Positions 51,636 through 60,490 of a DNA stretch of 64,000 bases are shown one piece after another (positions within the stretch are counted from its first letter, which is position 1; each line of letters starts with the position of its first letter). Origin of the DNA: JBBQNJ01 sp038329845 (GTDB lineage: Bacteria > Planctomycetota > Phycisphaerae > Tepidisphaerales > Tepidisphaeraceae); NCBI GenBank assembly GCA_038329845.1, contig JBBQNJ010000010.1, forward strand, positions 15,428 to 79,427, given 5' to 3'. The notes under the pieces are model-generated. The model was not told the DNA's origin, made no database searches, and worked only from the letters and a program-made list of their open reading frames with translations. Both the position numbers and the translations under genes were made by a program.

Positions 51636-52141
51636 GCCCCGATTGTTTCCGCCGCGGCGCGCAGCTCGTCGTACAGGCGGCTAATCGCCTGGGGAACGAT
51701 CCGCACTTCCCCGACGATCCCCATGAAATTGGTATCGCCCGCCCAGCGCGGCACCACATGCTGATGCACATGGCCCGGCACCCCGGCACCAGCGCAGCGG
51801 CCGAGATTCATCCCCAGGTTGAACCCCTGCGCCGAGACCGCCATTTTCAGCACCTTCAGGGCGCGGCGGCTTTGCGTCTGGAGGTCCATCAATTCATCGT
51901 CGGAAAGTTCATCGAACTCGGACTTGTGAGCGCGGGGACAAATAAGCAAATGTCCGTTCGTGTAGGGATAGCGATTGATCAGCACCACGCTGTGTCCGCT
52001 CCGCCACAGCACGAGCGTGTCGCGCATCGCCGACGCATCCTCGGCGCTCGCCGCGGCGCAGAGAAAGCAGCCATCCACCGCCGGCCGATCGATCGACCGG
52101 ATGTAGTCCATCCGCCAAGGTGCATACAGCGCATCGCCCAT
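51632..52141 (-). CDS. HIT-family nucleotide hydrolase/transferase (Ap4A phosphorylase-like)
   Basis: A 169-aa histidine-triad protein. GVPGHVHQHVVPRWAGDTNF is the HxHxHxx motif with the nucleophilic middle His. LVLWRSGHSVVLINRYPYTN and GHLLICPRAH form the first half of the HIT fold, and CFLC near the N-terminus is the zinc-type pair of the Ap4A hydrolase-like branch. The start is taken as ATG 52141; a GTG one codon earlier also exists. It acts on dinucleoside polyphosphates or nucleotide conjugates in the cytoplasm. Confidence 0.92.
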   Translation of the reverse strand: MGDALYAPWRMDYIRSIDRPAVDGCFLCAAASAEDASAMRDTLVLWRSGHSVVLINRYPYTNGHLLICPRAHKSEFDELSDDELMDLQTQSRRALKVLKMAVSAQGFNLGMNLGRCAGAGVPGHVHQHVVPRWAGDTNFMGIVGEVRIVPQAISRLYDELRAAAETIGA

Positions 52142-52368
52142 CACCCGATGGTACGCCGCCGAACGAGGAATGACACAGGGGCCAAAATGGCCGATCCCCC
52201 GTTCCGTCTATTGGATGTTCCCGTTCAGTCTGCGGCGCAAGGAACCGCCGGGGTGACGAGCGATCCGTTGCGTCGATGTGTCGTTGCGAGAGATTGAATC
52301 CTTCCGTTCCTTGCGAGAGGCGAACGGCGGTGAGTCGGAATTCTTCCCCCGTTGCGAGACTGGATTTT

Positions 52369-52989
52369 TCACGTTGGCAGAGAAACATTCGGCTCCCCCG
52401 GTCTGCGGGAGCGGACGACCTTGGCGGGGACGCCGACGGCGAGGCTATACGCCGGGATGTCGCGCGTGACCACGGCGCCGGCGCCGATCACGCTGCAGCG
52501 GCCGATGCGCACGCCCGCCGTCAGAGTCACTCGGCCGCCGATCCAGCAGTCGTCTTCGATGATGATCGGTGCCGGGGCGAGTCCCTGGGAGTGGATCGAG
52601 CGGTCGGGATCGGCGAAGACGTGGTTGGCGGCGATCATCATCACATGTGGGGCGATGCGGACGTAGTCGCCGATGTCGATCGCTCCGGTCGGATTGTCGC
52701 GCGATCCGTAGCCGACGAGGATGCTGTAGGCCTGCACCGAACAATGGGCACCGAGTCGCACGTTGCCTTGGATGATCGTCCCGAGCGCCACCGTGCTGTT
52801 TGGGCCGATGCGAATGGATCCCGAGCGGGCGCAGATGCGCGCTTCGGGGCTGATCCGGCAAGTCGGGTCGATATGCACATGGCCCCCGCGAGTTGCCAGG
52901 CGATAGCCGCACCACAGCGCCAGGCGCTGCAAGCCCGTGCGGCCTTCGGGCATCGAGACGCCGCCGTCGAGAAGGCTCCACAGGCTCAT
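52369..52989 (-). CDS. Hexapeptide-repeat acyltransferase (LbH fold)
   Basis: A 206-aa left-handed beta-helix protein with repeated hexapeptides (ISPEARICARSGSIRIGPNS, VALGTIIQGNVRLGAHCSVQ). The acceptor loop MMIAANHVFADPDRSIHSQG carries the catalytic His, and IIIEDDCWIGGRVTLTAGVR with VIGAGAVVTRDIP is the typical O-acetyltransferase end. It probably acetylates a surface or storage polysaccharide or a sugar nucleotide. Its ATG overlaps the stop of the beta-propeller gene by 4 nt (ATGA), so the two are translated together. Last gene of module B. Confidence 0.9.
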   Translation of the reverse strand: MSLWSLLDGGVSMPEGRTGLQRLALWCGYRLATRGGHVHIDPTCRISPEARICARSGSIRIGPNSTVALGTIIQGNVRLGAHCSVQAYSILVGYGSRDNPTGAIDIGDYVRIAPHVMMIAANHVFADPDRSIHSQGLAPAPIIIEDDCWIGGRVTLTAGVRIGRCSVIGAGAVVTRDIPAYSLAVGVPAKVVRSRRPGEPNVSLPT

Positions 52990-54371
52990 CGCTTGGCCCT
53001 CGCGACGGTCGGTGCGGGGATTTCCCTCGCCACCGCGAAGGTCGAAGGGCGCGTGTTCACCAGGATGGTTCGTCCATCGCGGGAAAACACCGGGTGAAGA
53101 TCGATCGACCCGGAGGTACCCTTGATGCCGCCGGGACCGCGGCGGGGCAGTCGGTGTTCGGCGACGACGCGATCGTGCCGCAGGTCGATGAACGACACCG
53201 GCCCATCATCGTGGTGGCTGTCGGTGACGAGCAGATTCGGATCGGTCGGGCAGATGCTCGGATGTCCGCCGCTGTCGTGGCGGCTGATCCGGCGGTATCC
53301 ACCGCCGTCGAAGTTCACTTCGGCCAGGCAGACTCGCCCGGGGGTATCGGGATCGGGACCATACCCGAGCAGCCGCCGACCGTCGGGATGCCAGGACCAA
53401 TGCACGCCGCGATTTCCGAAGCCGAGATCGACGGCGAGGTGAATATCGTGCAGGTCACGGTCGGCGGTCATCACATAGCCCACCCGCGGCTCTGCTCGTT
53501 CCTTGACGACGCAATGATTGCCGAAATAAAAGAGCATCCGCGAGCCCTCGGGATTCCAGCGGACGCAGTAGAGCATGAGGGTCAGCGCCTCATTGCCGCC
53601 GAGTCGGGCGCGGATTTCGGCGTCGGCGGCGGCAAGCCGGTCGCGCTGGGGATGCCGGTTGAGCATTTCGGCAACGCTTAATCGCAGCGTCCGCCGCGGC
53701 GGATCGAACGTGTACTCGAACAGCCCGTGTTCGCCGCGGGCCTGGAACGGCATCGGCGCCAGATCTGGTCGATATTTCCGATCCCCGACATAGCCGGCGG
53801 CGTAGAGCATCCCCATCAGCCCCGAGACGATCGGCTGATCGCCGGGCGGGGCGCCTTCCATGTCGCCGTCAAGGCTGACCTCGGCGCCGCCGGACAGTTC
53901 GTGGCGGACAATTCGCGGATTACTGAAGGTTCCGCCCTGGTAATAGACGAAGTTCGCATCCGGACTCCAGGTCTGCCATAGCCCGGTATGGAAGAAGTTC
54001 TGTCCCAAGGGAACCCGCCCGAAGCGATCGAGGACTTCTCCCCTCGGTGACAGCACCATCACCTCTGCCACGCCCGCCTCCAGATCGCCGCCCGCTAGCA
54101 GCAATCGCCCCGATCCATCCGGGGCCCATGGACACAGGGTGTAATAGGCATGGACGCACCATCGTCCCGGCACGGGAAGATCGCGGGGACCGCTCGCTTT
54201 TTCGCCCGCTTCCCATCCCGGACCCGCGGATTGATTCTTAAATCCGAACTCGCTACGGCTTTGTCGCTGCGCGGAAGCTGATGGGAGATGTGAGACTTGA
54301 GATTGATCGGCAGGCGGCGCACCGGCGAGCGCCGGCGGCTGGGATTTGCTGCTTTGGCTTCGGCGGTCCAT
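52986..54371 (-). CDS. TolB-like beta-propeller protein (oligogalacturonide lyase-like)
   Basis: A 461-aa protein. The first ~60 residues are disordered (Ser/Pro/Ala/Gln-rich). Residues ~70-450 are propeller blades: VHAYYTLCPWAPDGSGRLLL, HTGLWQTWSPDANFVYYQGG, VHWSWHPDGRRLLGYGPDPD, HPSICPTDPNLLVTDSHHDD and LHPVFSRDGRTILVNTRP. The pattern His...Pro-Asp-Gly resembles oligogalacturonate lyase (PL22-like) propellers. No signal peptide, so it is probably cytoplasmic or exported by another route. GAGGAG lies ~10 nt before the ATG. Substrate unknown. Confidence 0.72.
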   Translation of the reverse strand: MDRRSQSSKSQPPALAGAPPADQSQVSHLPSASAQRQSRSEFGFKNQSAGPGWEAGEKASGPRDLPVPGRWCVHAYYTLCPWAPDGSGRLLLAGGDLEAGVAEVMVLSPRGEVLDRFGRVPLGQNFFHTGLWQTWSPDANFVYYQGGTFSNPRIVRHELSGGAEVSLDGDMEGAPPGDQPIVSGLMGMLYAAGYVGDRKYRPDLAPMPFQARGEHGLFEYTFDPPRRTLRLSVAEMLNRHPQRDRLAAADAEIRARLGGNEALTLMLYCVRWNPEGSRMLFYFGNHCVVKERAEPRVGYVMTADRDLHDIHLAVDLGFGNRGVHWSWHPDGRRLLGYGPDPDTPGRVCLAEVNFDGGGYRRISRHDSGGHPSICPTDPNLLVTDSHHDDGPVSFIDLRHDRVVAEHRLPRRGPGGIKGTSGSIDLHPVFSRDGRTILVNTRPSTFAVAREIPAPTVARAKR

Positions 54372-54524
54372 CGTGGAACGAACTCCTCGTCAAGGCACCG
54401 GCAAGGGCGCGCGGCTCGCGGGCCAACGACCAAGACCCCCATTTCATTCTCCCGCGGAAATTAGCGAGAGGGGCCTGGGGAAGATCGCGCACCGATGATA
54501 CTTCACCGAGATCGCAACCGTCAA

Positions 54525-56420
54525 CTATTTCGGCGGGGTTTGACGATACCCTTCGCCGGCGGGCGTGACGGCATCGAAGGCGTCATTCCCCCCGCGCCAC
54601 TCGGCGGCGGGGGCGTTGAGTTTGATCTCGGCAGCGCCCTCCTGGCCGGTGATGACGGTCGCCTGCATATTTAGCACCGTGGTCGCGGGGACGGCCTTGG
54701 CGGTTCCGCCCTCGGCCGGGGCGATCAGGCAATGATCCATGGTGATCGTCGAGAAGCGGGTATTGTCCTTCTTGTCGGTTTCGACCTGGATCGATCGACG
54801 GTCGCCGAAGAACGTGCAGTGGATGAGTTTCAATTCGCTGCCCGCGCCGGTCCATAGCCCGCAGTCGTGGTTATGGTTGCCGCGATCGAGCGAATAGGCC
54901 GAGAGGCAGTTCTCCATCACCACCGGCGAGGCGCTGGCCCAAAAACGGAAATTCCGCTTGTTGTCCACCGAAATGCAATTCCGCAGCGTTACGTTCTGGC
55001 TCTTGATGTCCCAGCCGCCATCGGTATTGTCGAACGCGGCACAATTCTCGAATACCAAGTTTTTCACGGCCCGTTCGCCGGCGTAACCGTCGGCGTTCCA
55101 GTACTTTTCCCCGCCGTCCATGTAGTTGCGGGCCGAAACACAACCGGTGAAAGTGATCTCCTCGTCGAGAATCCCGTTATCCCCGCCCTGGACATGGAAG
55201 CCCATCGGGAAATTCTCAGTGTACCACTCCTTGCCCCCGGCGTCGGCGTGGATGTTGACGAGGCGGACCTTGGTGCATCCGCCGAGGATGCGCACGGCGT
55301 TCTTGGTGTATTCCTTGACCGTGCAATCGCGCAGCTCGATGTCGCTGGATCGGTTTTCCGGTGAGGTGGCGGCACCGTCGATCCAGAAGGCCGTTCGTGT
55401 GGCGGCGACCTCAATGTTGGCGATTCGCACGCCATGATTCTGTCCGTCGAAGTCGATAACCATGCTGTGGCCGTCGGCCCGCAGGTCGCGGATGGCCACA
55501 TAGCTGACCCCCGGCGCGATCGACAGCAATTTCGTGCCGGTCTTGGCCGGGTTGTCCTTGGTGAAGTTGCTTTTGAAAAGCGGCAGCCCGGCCCCGGTGT
55601 CCTTGCCGGCGAGGGTCTTCATGGCATCGAGACCGCTCCCGCCGGTGCTGAGATGAAGCTGCACGCCTTCATAGGTTCCGCTGGCGATCCAGACGGTGTT
55701 GCCGGCGCCGGCGGCGTCGATGGCGTCCTGGAGCTGCCCACCGGGTCGGGCGTTGTCCATGTCCTTTCCCGACCTATCTCCCGAGCCCTCGGGCGAGACG
55801 TATTGGTCGGACGACGCCGGCGCCACCACCGCCGCCGGGTCGATCGCCGCCTTGGGCGCCTTCGCCGGCTTGGCGGTCTTGGCCGCAGGCGCTGCATCGC
55901 CTTCGGGACCTTCGAGCTTTACGTTGGTGAACCAGACGCTGGCACCCACTGCCGACTCCTTCTGCACATAGCGGCACAAAATCTGCACATTGTCGGCCTC
56001 GCCGCTGTCGAACTCGAGAGTCAGGGTCCTCCAGTCATTTCCCGAGCCGTCCTTGTGCGGCCGCCCGAGTTCCTTGTTCTTGGTCCGCGGCTTGACCATC
56101 AGCATCGCTAAATCTGGCTTGCTGCTGCGGACCTCGACGCTGGCGGTGTACTTGGTGTTGGGCTTGACCTTGACGGTCTGGCGGATCTCTCCCAGGCTCC
56201 CGCCGGCCGCCTCGGTGATATCCACCCGCGCCGCCGTCGCCGCCGGACCGCCTTCGAGCTTCTCCTGCTTCAGCGGCTGCTTGGTGGCATGAGTCCACCC
56301 CGCCGGCGAAGCGCCGCTCCAATCGGAAAAATCTCCATTGCTGACCAGATTCCTGGCCTGCGCTGTGCCGACGAACAACCCGACGGATAAAATCGCCGCC
56401 AACCGCATTTTCAGGTTCAT
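54525..56420 (-). CDS. Secreted CBM plus right-handed beta-helix protein (pectate lyase-like)
   Basis: A 631-aa exported protein. Residues 1-22 are a signal peptide (LFVGTAQA). Residues ~23-170 are a carbohydrate-binding, CBM4/9-like beta-sandwich (LVSNGDFSDWSGASPAGWTH). An Ala/Pro/Lys linker follows, then from ~205 a parallel beta-helix with typical GNTVWIASGTYEGVQLHL, NAVRILGGCTKVRLVNIHA, YWNADGYAGERAVKNLVFEN and AFDNTDGGWDIKSQNVTLRN, resembling polysaccharide lyase family 9 in the coil with Asp/Lys. Likely acts on an acidic polysaccharide at the cell surface. GAGG lies ~9 nt before the ATG. It is downstream of a pseudopilin. Confidence 0.8.
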   Translation of the reverse strand: MNLKMRLAAILSVGLFVGTAQARNLVSNGDFSDWSGASPAGWTHATKQPLKQEKLEGGPAATAARVDITEAAGGSLGEIRQTVKVKPNTKYTASVEVRSSKPDLAMLMVKPRTKNKELGRPHKDGSGNDWRTLTLEFDSGEADNVQILCRYVQKESAVGASVWFTNVKLEGPEGDAAPAAKTAKPAKAPKAAIDPAAVVAPASSDQYVSPEGSGDRSGKDMDNARPGGQLQDAIDAAGAGNTVWIASGTYEGVQLHLSTGGSGLDAMKTLAGKDTGAGLPLFKSNFTKDNPAKTGTKLLSIAPGVSYVAIRDLRADGHSMVIDFDGQNHGVRIANIEVAATRTAFWIDGAATSPENRSSDIELRDCTVKEYTKNAVRILGGCTKVRLVNIHADAGGKEWYTENFPMGFHVQGGDNGILDEEITFTGCVSARNYMDGGEKYWNADGYAGERAVKNLVFENCAAFDNTDGGWDIKSQNVTLRNCISVDNKRNFRFWASASPVVMENCLSAYSLDRGNHNHDCGLWTGAGSELKLIHCTFFGDRRSIQVETDKKDNTRFSTITMDHCLIAPAEGGTAKAVPATTVLNMQATVITGQEGAAEIKLNAPAAEWRGGNDAFDAVTPAGEGYRQTPPK

Positions 56421-56441
56421 GTTCGCTTACCCTCTACCTTC

Positions 56442-56568
56442 ATAGGGCGGAGTTCGTCCCCACCTTGTCTACGAAATCGTTGGGGAGAGCAACGCCCTAT
56501 GGCTCGAACTATGTCGGGTAGGGTTCGTCACCACCCTGGCTGTGAAACCGGTAGTGAGCAACCCCACT
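56442..56568. other. Two related long hairpins with conserved internal loops
   Basis: Hairpin 1 (56442-56500) pairs ATAGGGCG with CGCCCTAT and TCCCCA with TGGGGA. Hairpin 2 (56517-56568) pairs GGGTT with AACCC and CAC with GTG. Both share GTTCGTC on the 5' side, GAAA in the loop region and AGCAAC on the 3' side, while the stem bases differ, so the pairs change together. They lie between the pseudopilin stop and the beta-helix gene start on the minus strand. Confidence 0.6.
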
Positions 56569-56579
56569 CTGCGCTCGGG

Positions 56580-57278
56580 TCAGTTTTTCCAGAAGAGCCA
56601 GACCTGCTCTTTCTCACTCAATGGAGGAGACGTTATCTGCCGTCGGGCCCAGGTCTCGCAGTGGCCATCGTAGAACAGAATGTTCACCTTCTGATCGTCG
56701 GGCGTTCCGTGTCGATAGGCGATCGCCCCGAACTTGCCGCTTCCCGTGGGGTTGAACTCGTTCTGGTAGGCATAGATGTCGTTCATGGTCAGTTCCCAGC
56801 TCATCCCGTCGGCGACGGCGAGCTTTTGGTACGGCTGACGCACCTGGTTAAATTTGAACGCGCCAATGTTGTTTGGCGCATACTGGGTACGCCGGGTCTG
56901 CTCGTGATTCATTCCATAGGTGCTGGAAAGGGACACGCGCGCACCGAGCGGGATATCCATGTACTTGACCGAAGTGGGACACAGCATCCCGATGGCCCAA
57001 CCATCCGAGGCTTTGTCCGTCTGGCCCAGCGCCTTGCGGAATATCGGCTGCGACTGCCACTCCACCCCATCGAGGGAATAGGGCAAGACCCAGTTTCGCT
57101 GCTCGGCGGCATACTGGGCGTACCCCATCCCGATCTGGCGCAAGTTGCTCAGGCAGCCCAACCGGCTGGCCGCTTCCCTAGCCTTGTTGAGCGACGGAAG
57201 CAGAATCGAAATTAACAGCGCGATGATCGCAATCACCACGAGCAGTTCGATCAAGGTGAAACCAATTCGCCTTTTCAT
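56580..57278 (-). CDS. Pseudopilin with prepilin leader, planctomycete H-Xn-DG type
   Basis: A 232-aa protein. MKRRIGFTLIELLVVIAIIA is a perfect prepilin signal with cleavage after Gly and Glu at +5; LLPSLNKAREAASRLGCLSN completes the N-terminal helix. YRHGTPDDQKVNILFYDGHC is the H-Xn-DG segment. The start at 57278 is fixed by AGGAG 6 nt upstream. It lies 61 nt after the PEP-CTERM gene and 159 nt before the beta-helix gene, all on the minus strand. Confidence 0.9.
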   Translation of the reverse strand: MKRRIGFTLIELLVVIAIIALLISILLPSLNKAREAASRLGCLSNLRQIGMGYAQYAAEQRNWVLPYSLDGVEWQSQPIFRKALGQTDKASDGWAIGMLCPTSVKYMDIPLGARVSLSSTYGMNHEQTRRTQYAPNNIGAFKFNQVRQPYQKLAVADGMSWELTMNDIYAYQNEFNPTGSGKFGAIAYRHGTPDDQKVNILFYDGHCETWARRQITSPPLSEKEQVWLFWKN

Positions 57279-57339
57279 GGCCGACTCCTGATTTGAGGCC
57301 ATTTGCAAAGTTTTCCCAGCGGCCCCCCCCGGGCGGCGC

Positions 57340-58947
57340 TTAGCGCCGCCGCCGTGCCAAGCCCGCGAAGCCGACCAATCCGAGCAACCCGAGAGACGTC
57401 GGTTCGGGGACGACTTGCAGGTTTACAAATCCGCCGGCGTTGTCGGCGATGATGTTGTAGGTGTATCCGCCGGGCATCGAACCCAGGGCCAGGCCGTTGT
57501 CGGTCAAGCCGCCGCCGGCGAAGGTGAACAGGCGATAGGTGCCGGGTCCGAACCCGGGCAAGTCGGTGACGTTCAATACGCCGTCGAGGGTCAATGCGCC
57601 CGAGAGGTTCACGGTATCGTAGGCGGTGCCCGCCCCGGCCAGGCCGGGCGTGCCCATTTGCAGGTCGATCGCCGTGGCGTTGGTCAAGGCCATGGCCCCG
57701 GTCACGCCCAACGCGCCCACGGTCGAGGCGCCGGTCCCATCGGCATTGACCGAATCGCCCGGCAGCAGCGCTGCGGCACCGGTGAGGCCCAGCGTCGTGG
57801 CCACATAAGTCCCGCCGCCGCGGATTTCGCCATTATTGGTGAGAATGGCGTTGCTGTTGATGATGATCTGTGCCCCGGCGCGGGCTTCCATCCGTCCATC
57901 GTTCTGGAACACCCCCTCGTTCAACACCAAGCCCGCCGCGCTCGAGGAGACCAGGCGTCCGGAGGCATTGTTGGTGAACTTGACGGCGCTGGGCGATGCG
58001 GTCGTGCCGAGCGGATCGAGAATCAGTTGCTCGTTCGCTCCGGTCGCCTTGATCAGACCATCGTTAAAAAGCAGCAGCGCGTTACGCCCAATCTCGCCGG
58101 CCCCGAAAATCGTATGGCCGGCGCCGTTGGTGAAAGTCCCAGTACCGGTGCTGCCGGTGTCCCGCGAGAGGCCAATGATGGACTTGAAATTAAGGCTCGG
58201 ACGCCCCATCAACTCGACCGAACCGTTGCCGCCGAGGGTGACGGATTCCGAACCGGCACCGATGGAAAGGATCAGGCTGGCGCTGTTGCCCACAAAGGTG
58301 GCGGCCGTGCTATCCAGTTGGATCGTGCCGTTGTTAGTGAAGGTTCCGCTACCGGGAATGGATAGGACGGCGCTGTTGCCGCCACTATCGCCCCCGGTGG
58401 AAGTCGCCAATACGATGTTCCCGGCGTTGGTGTTTCCCGGGACGACCGACAAGGTGCTGGTCCGGCCGTGGCCACCGCCCCCGCTCTGCGCGGTGATGGT
58501 TCCTGTATTGAACGTGTTGCCCGTGCCTTGGAGGATCAACGCGCCCGCGCCGTCGTTACTCTTTCCGCTGGGGCGGATGGTGATGGTTCCGGCATTGGCC
58601 ATCGTCTCGGTGACGTACAGTCGGGTGGTTGTGTTCTGGGAACCGCCCGACTGGTAGGTGATCGTGTCGGGCGAAGCAACGCTCAAGCCCCGGATGGTCA
58701 GGGTCAGGTTGCTCAGCGACGTGTTCCCATAGTTGATGCTGGTCGGTGCCGTTCCGATTCCATCGGTGCCGTTGATGACCGCGTCCTCGACATTCGTGTC
58801 GGGCACGTCGGCGGGGGTCCATTGGGTGCTGTCGTTCCAGGCACCGCTTGCCCCGCCGGTCCATACCACTGCCGCCGAGGCGGCGCTGGAGAGGAACAGG
58901 CCGCCGATAGCGGCCGACAAAATCGCCTTTGTACTCAAATGACGCAT
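57340..58947 (-). CDS. PEP-CTERM beta-strand repeat surface protein
   Basis: A 535-aa secreted protein. MRHLSTKAILSAAIGGLFLS with a cleavage site near ASA is a signal peptide. VVWTGGASGAWNDSTQWTPA is the start of an autotransporter-associated beta-strand array; the body is Gly/Asn/Thr-rich beta-helix-like repeats (FTNNGTIQL, FNDGLIKATG). The C-terminus LQVVPEPTSLGLLGLVGFAG followed by LARRRR is a PEP-CTERM signal. GGAGG lies 7 nt before the ATG. It overlaps the LacI gene by 13 nt. It is the intact counterpart of the interrupted protein at 35-38 kb. Confidence 0.88.
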   Translation of the reverse strand: MRHLSTKAILSAAIGGLFLSSAASAAVVWTGGASGAWNDSTQWTPADVPDTNVEDAVINGTDGIGTAPTSINYGNTSLSNLTLTIRGLSVASPDTITYQSGGSQNTTTRLYVTETMANAGTITIRPSGKSNDGAGALILQGTGNTFNTGTITAQSGGGGHGRTSTLSVVPGNTNAGNIVLATSTGGDSGGNSAVLSIPGSGTFTNNGTIQLDSTAATFVGNSASLILSIGAGSESVTLGGNGSVELMGRPSLNFKSIIGLSRDTGSTGTGTFTNGAGHTIFGAGEIGRNALLLFNDGLIKATGANEQLILDPLGTTASPSAVKFTNNASGRLVSSSAAGLVLNEGVFQNDGRMEARAGAQIIINSNAILTNNGEIRGGGTYVATTLGLTGAAALLPGDSVNADGTGASTVGALGVTGAMALTNATAIDLQMGTPGLAGAGTAYDTVNLSGALTLDGVLNVTDLPGFGPGTYRLFTFAGGGLTDNGLALGSMPGGYTYNIIADNAGGFVNLQVVPEPTSLGLLGLVGFAGLARRRR

Positions 58948-60029
58948 GGCAAAACCTCCGACTGTGAGATGCCTCCGGAAAAATCTCGGCGGTGGTCCGG
59001 CACACCGCCGGCCGATTCCCGCCACACAAATTGCATGTGTACCGATTCTTGTCGCGGCTCCTGCTCGGGATCGTCCAGCCGGGTTTCCAGCATCCGATCC
59101 ACCGCCAAAGCCACGTCGCGGAACTTGCGATCCCCCGTCGCCAACGCCGGACGCCACAGGCGTCCGAACTCGGCATCGTTAAAACCTACTACCGCCACGT
59201 CATCCGGCACGCGCAGGCCGCGATCCTGCACGTCGCGCATCACGTAGAGCGCCCCGATATCGTTAAAACAGAACACCGCGTCGATCCCCAACTCACGCCC
59301 GATCGGGAACGCCCGGCGGAAGCCCTGCAGGTGCAACTGCCCGTGCGACTCGGCTTGGGTGGGGTGATCCAGGTCGATCAGCATCCGATCGTGTCCGATC
59401 CCGCGCCGGCGGCATTGTTCGGCGAAAACCGCGAATTTCGGCGGATTGGATTCCTGACTCATCGACAGCGCCATCGCCGGCTGCCTTCGTCCGGTGTCGG
59501 CGAAATGATCGACCACTTCGCGGATCGCCTGATCGCGGTCATGGACTACCAAGTCGCCGGGGAAACCATCCACCGGCTCGCGGGCAACGCCCACCACCGC
59601 GGGCGCTGACTCGAGCCGGGCGACGATGCGCGGATCGGTGAGTTGCGAGGGGATCGCCTGCACCACGATCGCATCGACCCGGCGGGCCAGCAGATCATCG
59701 AGCTGGCGGCACATGGCCGACGTTTTTTCGGTGTACTGCGCCTGGTAGGTGGCGAATCCGCGGCGCTGAAGACGTTCGAGAATATCCAATCCGATAACGG
59801 CGTCCCCGGCCCAGGGATCGACGAACGCCCAAACCACCCCAATCGACCGCGTGCAAGCCCCGCGCAGCCCGGCGGCGAGCCGGTTGGGCCGATACCCCAG
59901 TTCATTGGCGACGCGAATGATGCGTTGACGAGTCGAGTCGTTGATTCGGCCGTTGGCGCCGAAGGCGATCGAGACCGTCTTCTGGTTCAGCCCGAGCTTC
60001 TCCGCGATGTCGGCCTGGGTGATGGGCAT
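58935..60029 (-). CDS. LacI-family transcriptional regulator
   Basis: A 364-aa regulator. MPITQADIAEKLGLNQKTVS is the LacI HTH (residues ~1-25), with the hinge ending at NRLAAGLRG. The sensor domain follows (SIGVVWAFVDPWAGDAVIGL, DAVFCFNDIGALYVMRD, VAVVGFNDAEFGR). It probably senses a sugar and controls the following module B genes; the PEP-CTERM start lies inside its 3' end. A perfect 16-bp dyad directly upstream of its start could be its operator. The upstream extension of the frame consists of the 17-bp repeats and is not coding. Confidence 0.92.
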   Translation of the reverse strand: MPITQADIAEKLGLNQKTVSIAFGANGRINDSTRQRIIRVANELGYRPNRLAAGLRGACTRSIGVVWAFVDPWAGDAVIGLDILERLQRRGFATYQAQYTEKTSAMCRQLDDLLARRVDAIVVQAIPSQLTDPRIVARLESAPAVVGVAREPVDGFPGDLVVHDRDQAIREVVDHFADTGRRQPAMALSMSQESNPPKFAVFAEQCRRRGIGHDRMLIDLDHPTQAESHGQLHLQGFRRAFPIGRELGIDAVFCFNDIGALYVMRDVQDRGLRVPDDVAVVGFNDAEFGRLWRPALATGDRKFRDVALAVDRMLETRLDDPEQEPRQESVHMQFVWRESAGGVPDHRRDFSGGISQSEVLPCVI

Positions 60030-60031
60030 AC

Positions 60032-60071
60032 TGCACCTTCGTAGGATCAAGTCTAATCCTACGAAGGTGCA
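60032..60071. promoter_or_regulatory. 16-bp perfect inverted repeat upstream of lacI-type gene
   Basis: TGCACCTTCGTAGGAT-CAAGTCTA-ATCCTACGAAGGTGCA: arms of 16 bp, perfect, 8-nt spacer, beginning 3 nt from the start codon. It could be the LacI operator (autorepression), or an RNA hairpin in the leader that masks the start. No T-tract follows the dyad. Confidence 0.6.
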
Positions 60072-60115
60072 AAAGCAAGTGAAAATTTTGCTCCAGACGT
60101 TTCCCGCCCCCGGCA

Positions 60116-60335
60116 CCTGGCAAAAGTGGACATTATTGTGACACAAAGCTTTATGTTGAATACATTTACAAGCCACGTCCCCCAGTTCTGAACGTCCCCC
60201 AGTTCTGACCTGGCAAGAGTGGACATAATTGTGAGACAAAGCTTTATGCTGAATGTATTTACAAGCCACGTCCCCCAATTCTACACGTCCCCCAATTCTA
60301 CACGTACCCCAATTCTGCACGTCCCCCAATTCTGC
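60116..60335. repeat. 93-bp tandem duplication containing a 17-bp minisatellite
   Basis: 60116-60208 and 60209-~60301 are ~90% alike over cctggcaaaagtggacatta and onward through tttacaagccacgtccccca. Each ends in 17-nt units ACGTCCCCCAATTCTAC: two in the first copy (60175, 60192) and four in the second (60268, 60285, 60302, 60319). On the minus strand the unit reads GAATTGGGGGACGT, resembling REP-like palindromic-element cores known from other bacteria. The rest of the 60030-60490 gap has no gene. Confidence 0.75.
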
Positions 60336-60490
60336 TGCGTCCCGGTTTCATTGCCCAATCTCTTGCTATTCTATGACCCGCCCCGCAAGCGCGATTGCCC
60401 TGAGCTCGATCCACGAAGTGGTCGACCTGAATTGCATCTTGAAACGCGGCGATGGATGATGGCGAGGTGTTTTCTTGCAAGGGGCGACTT

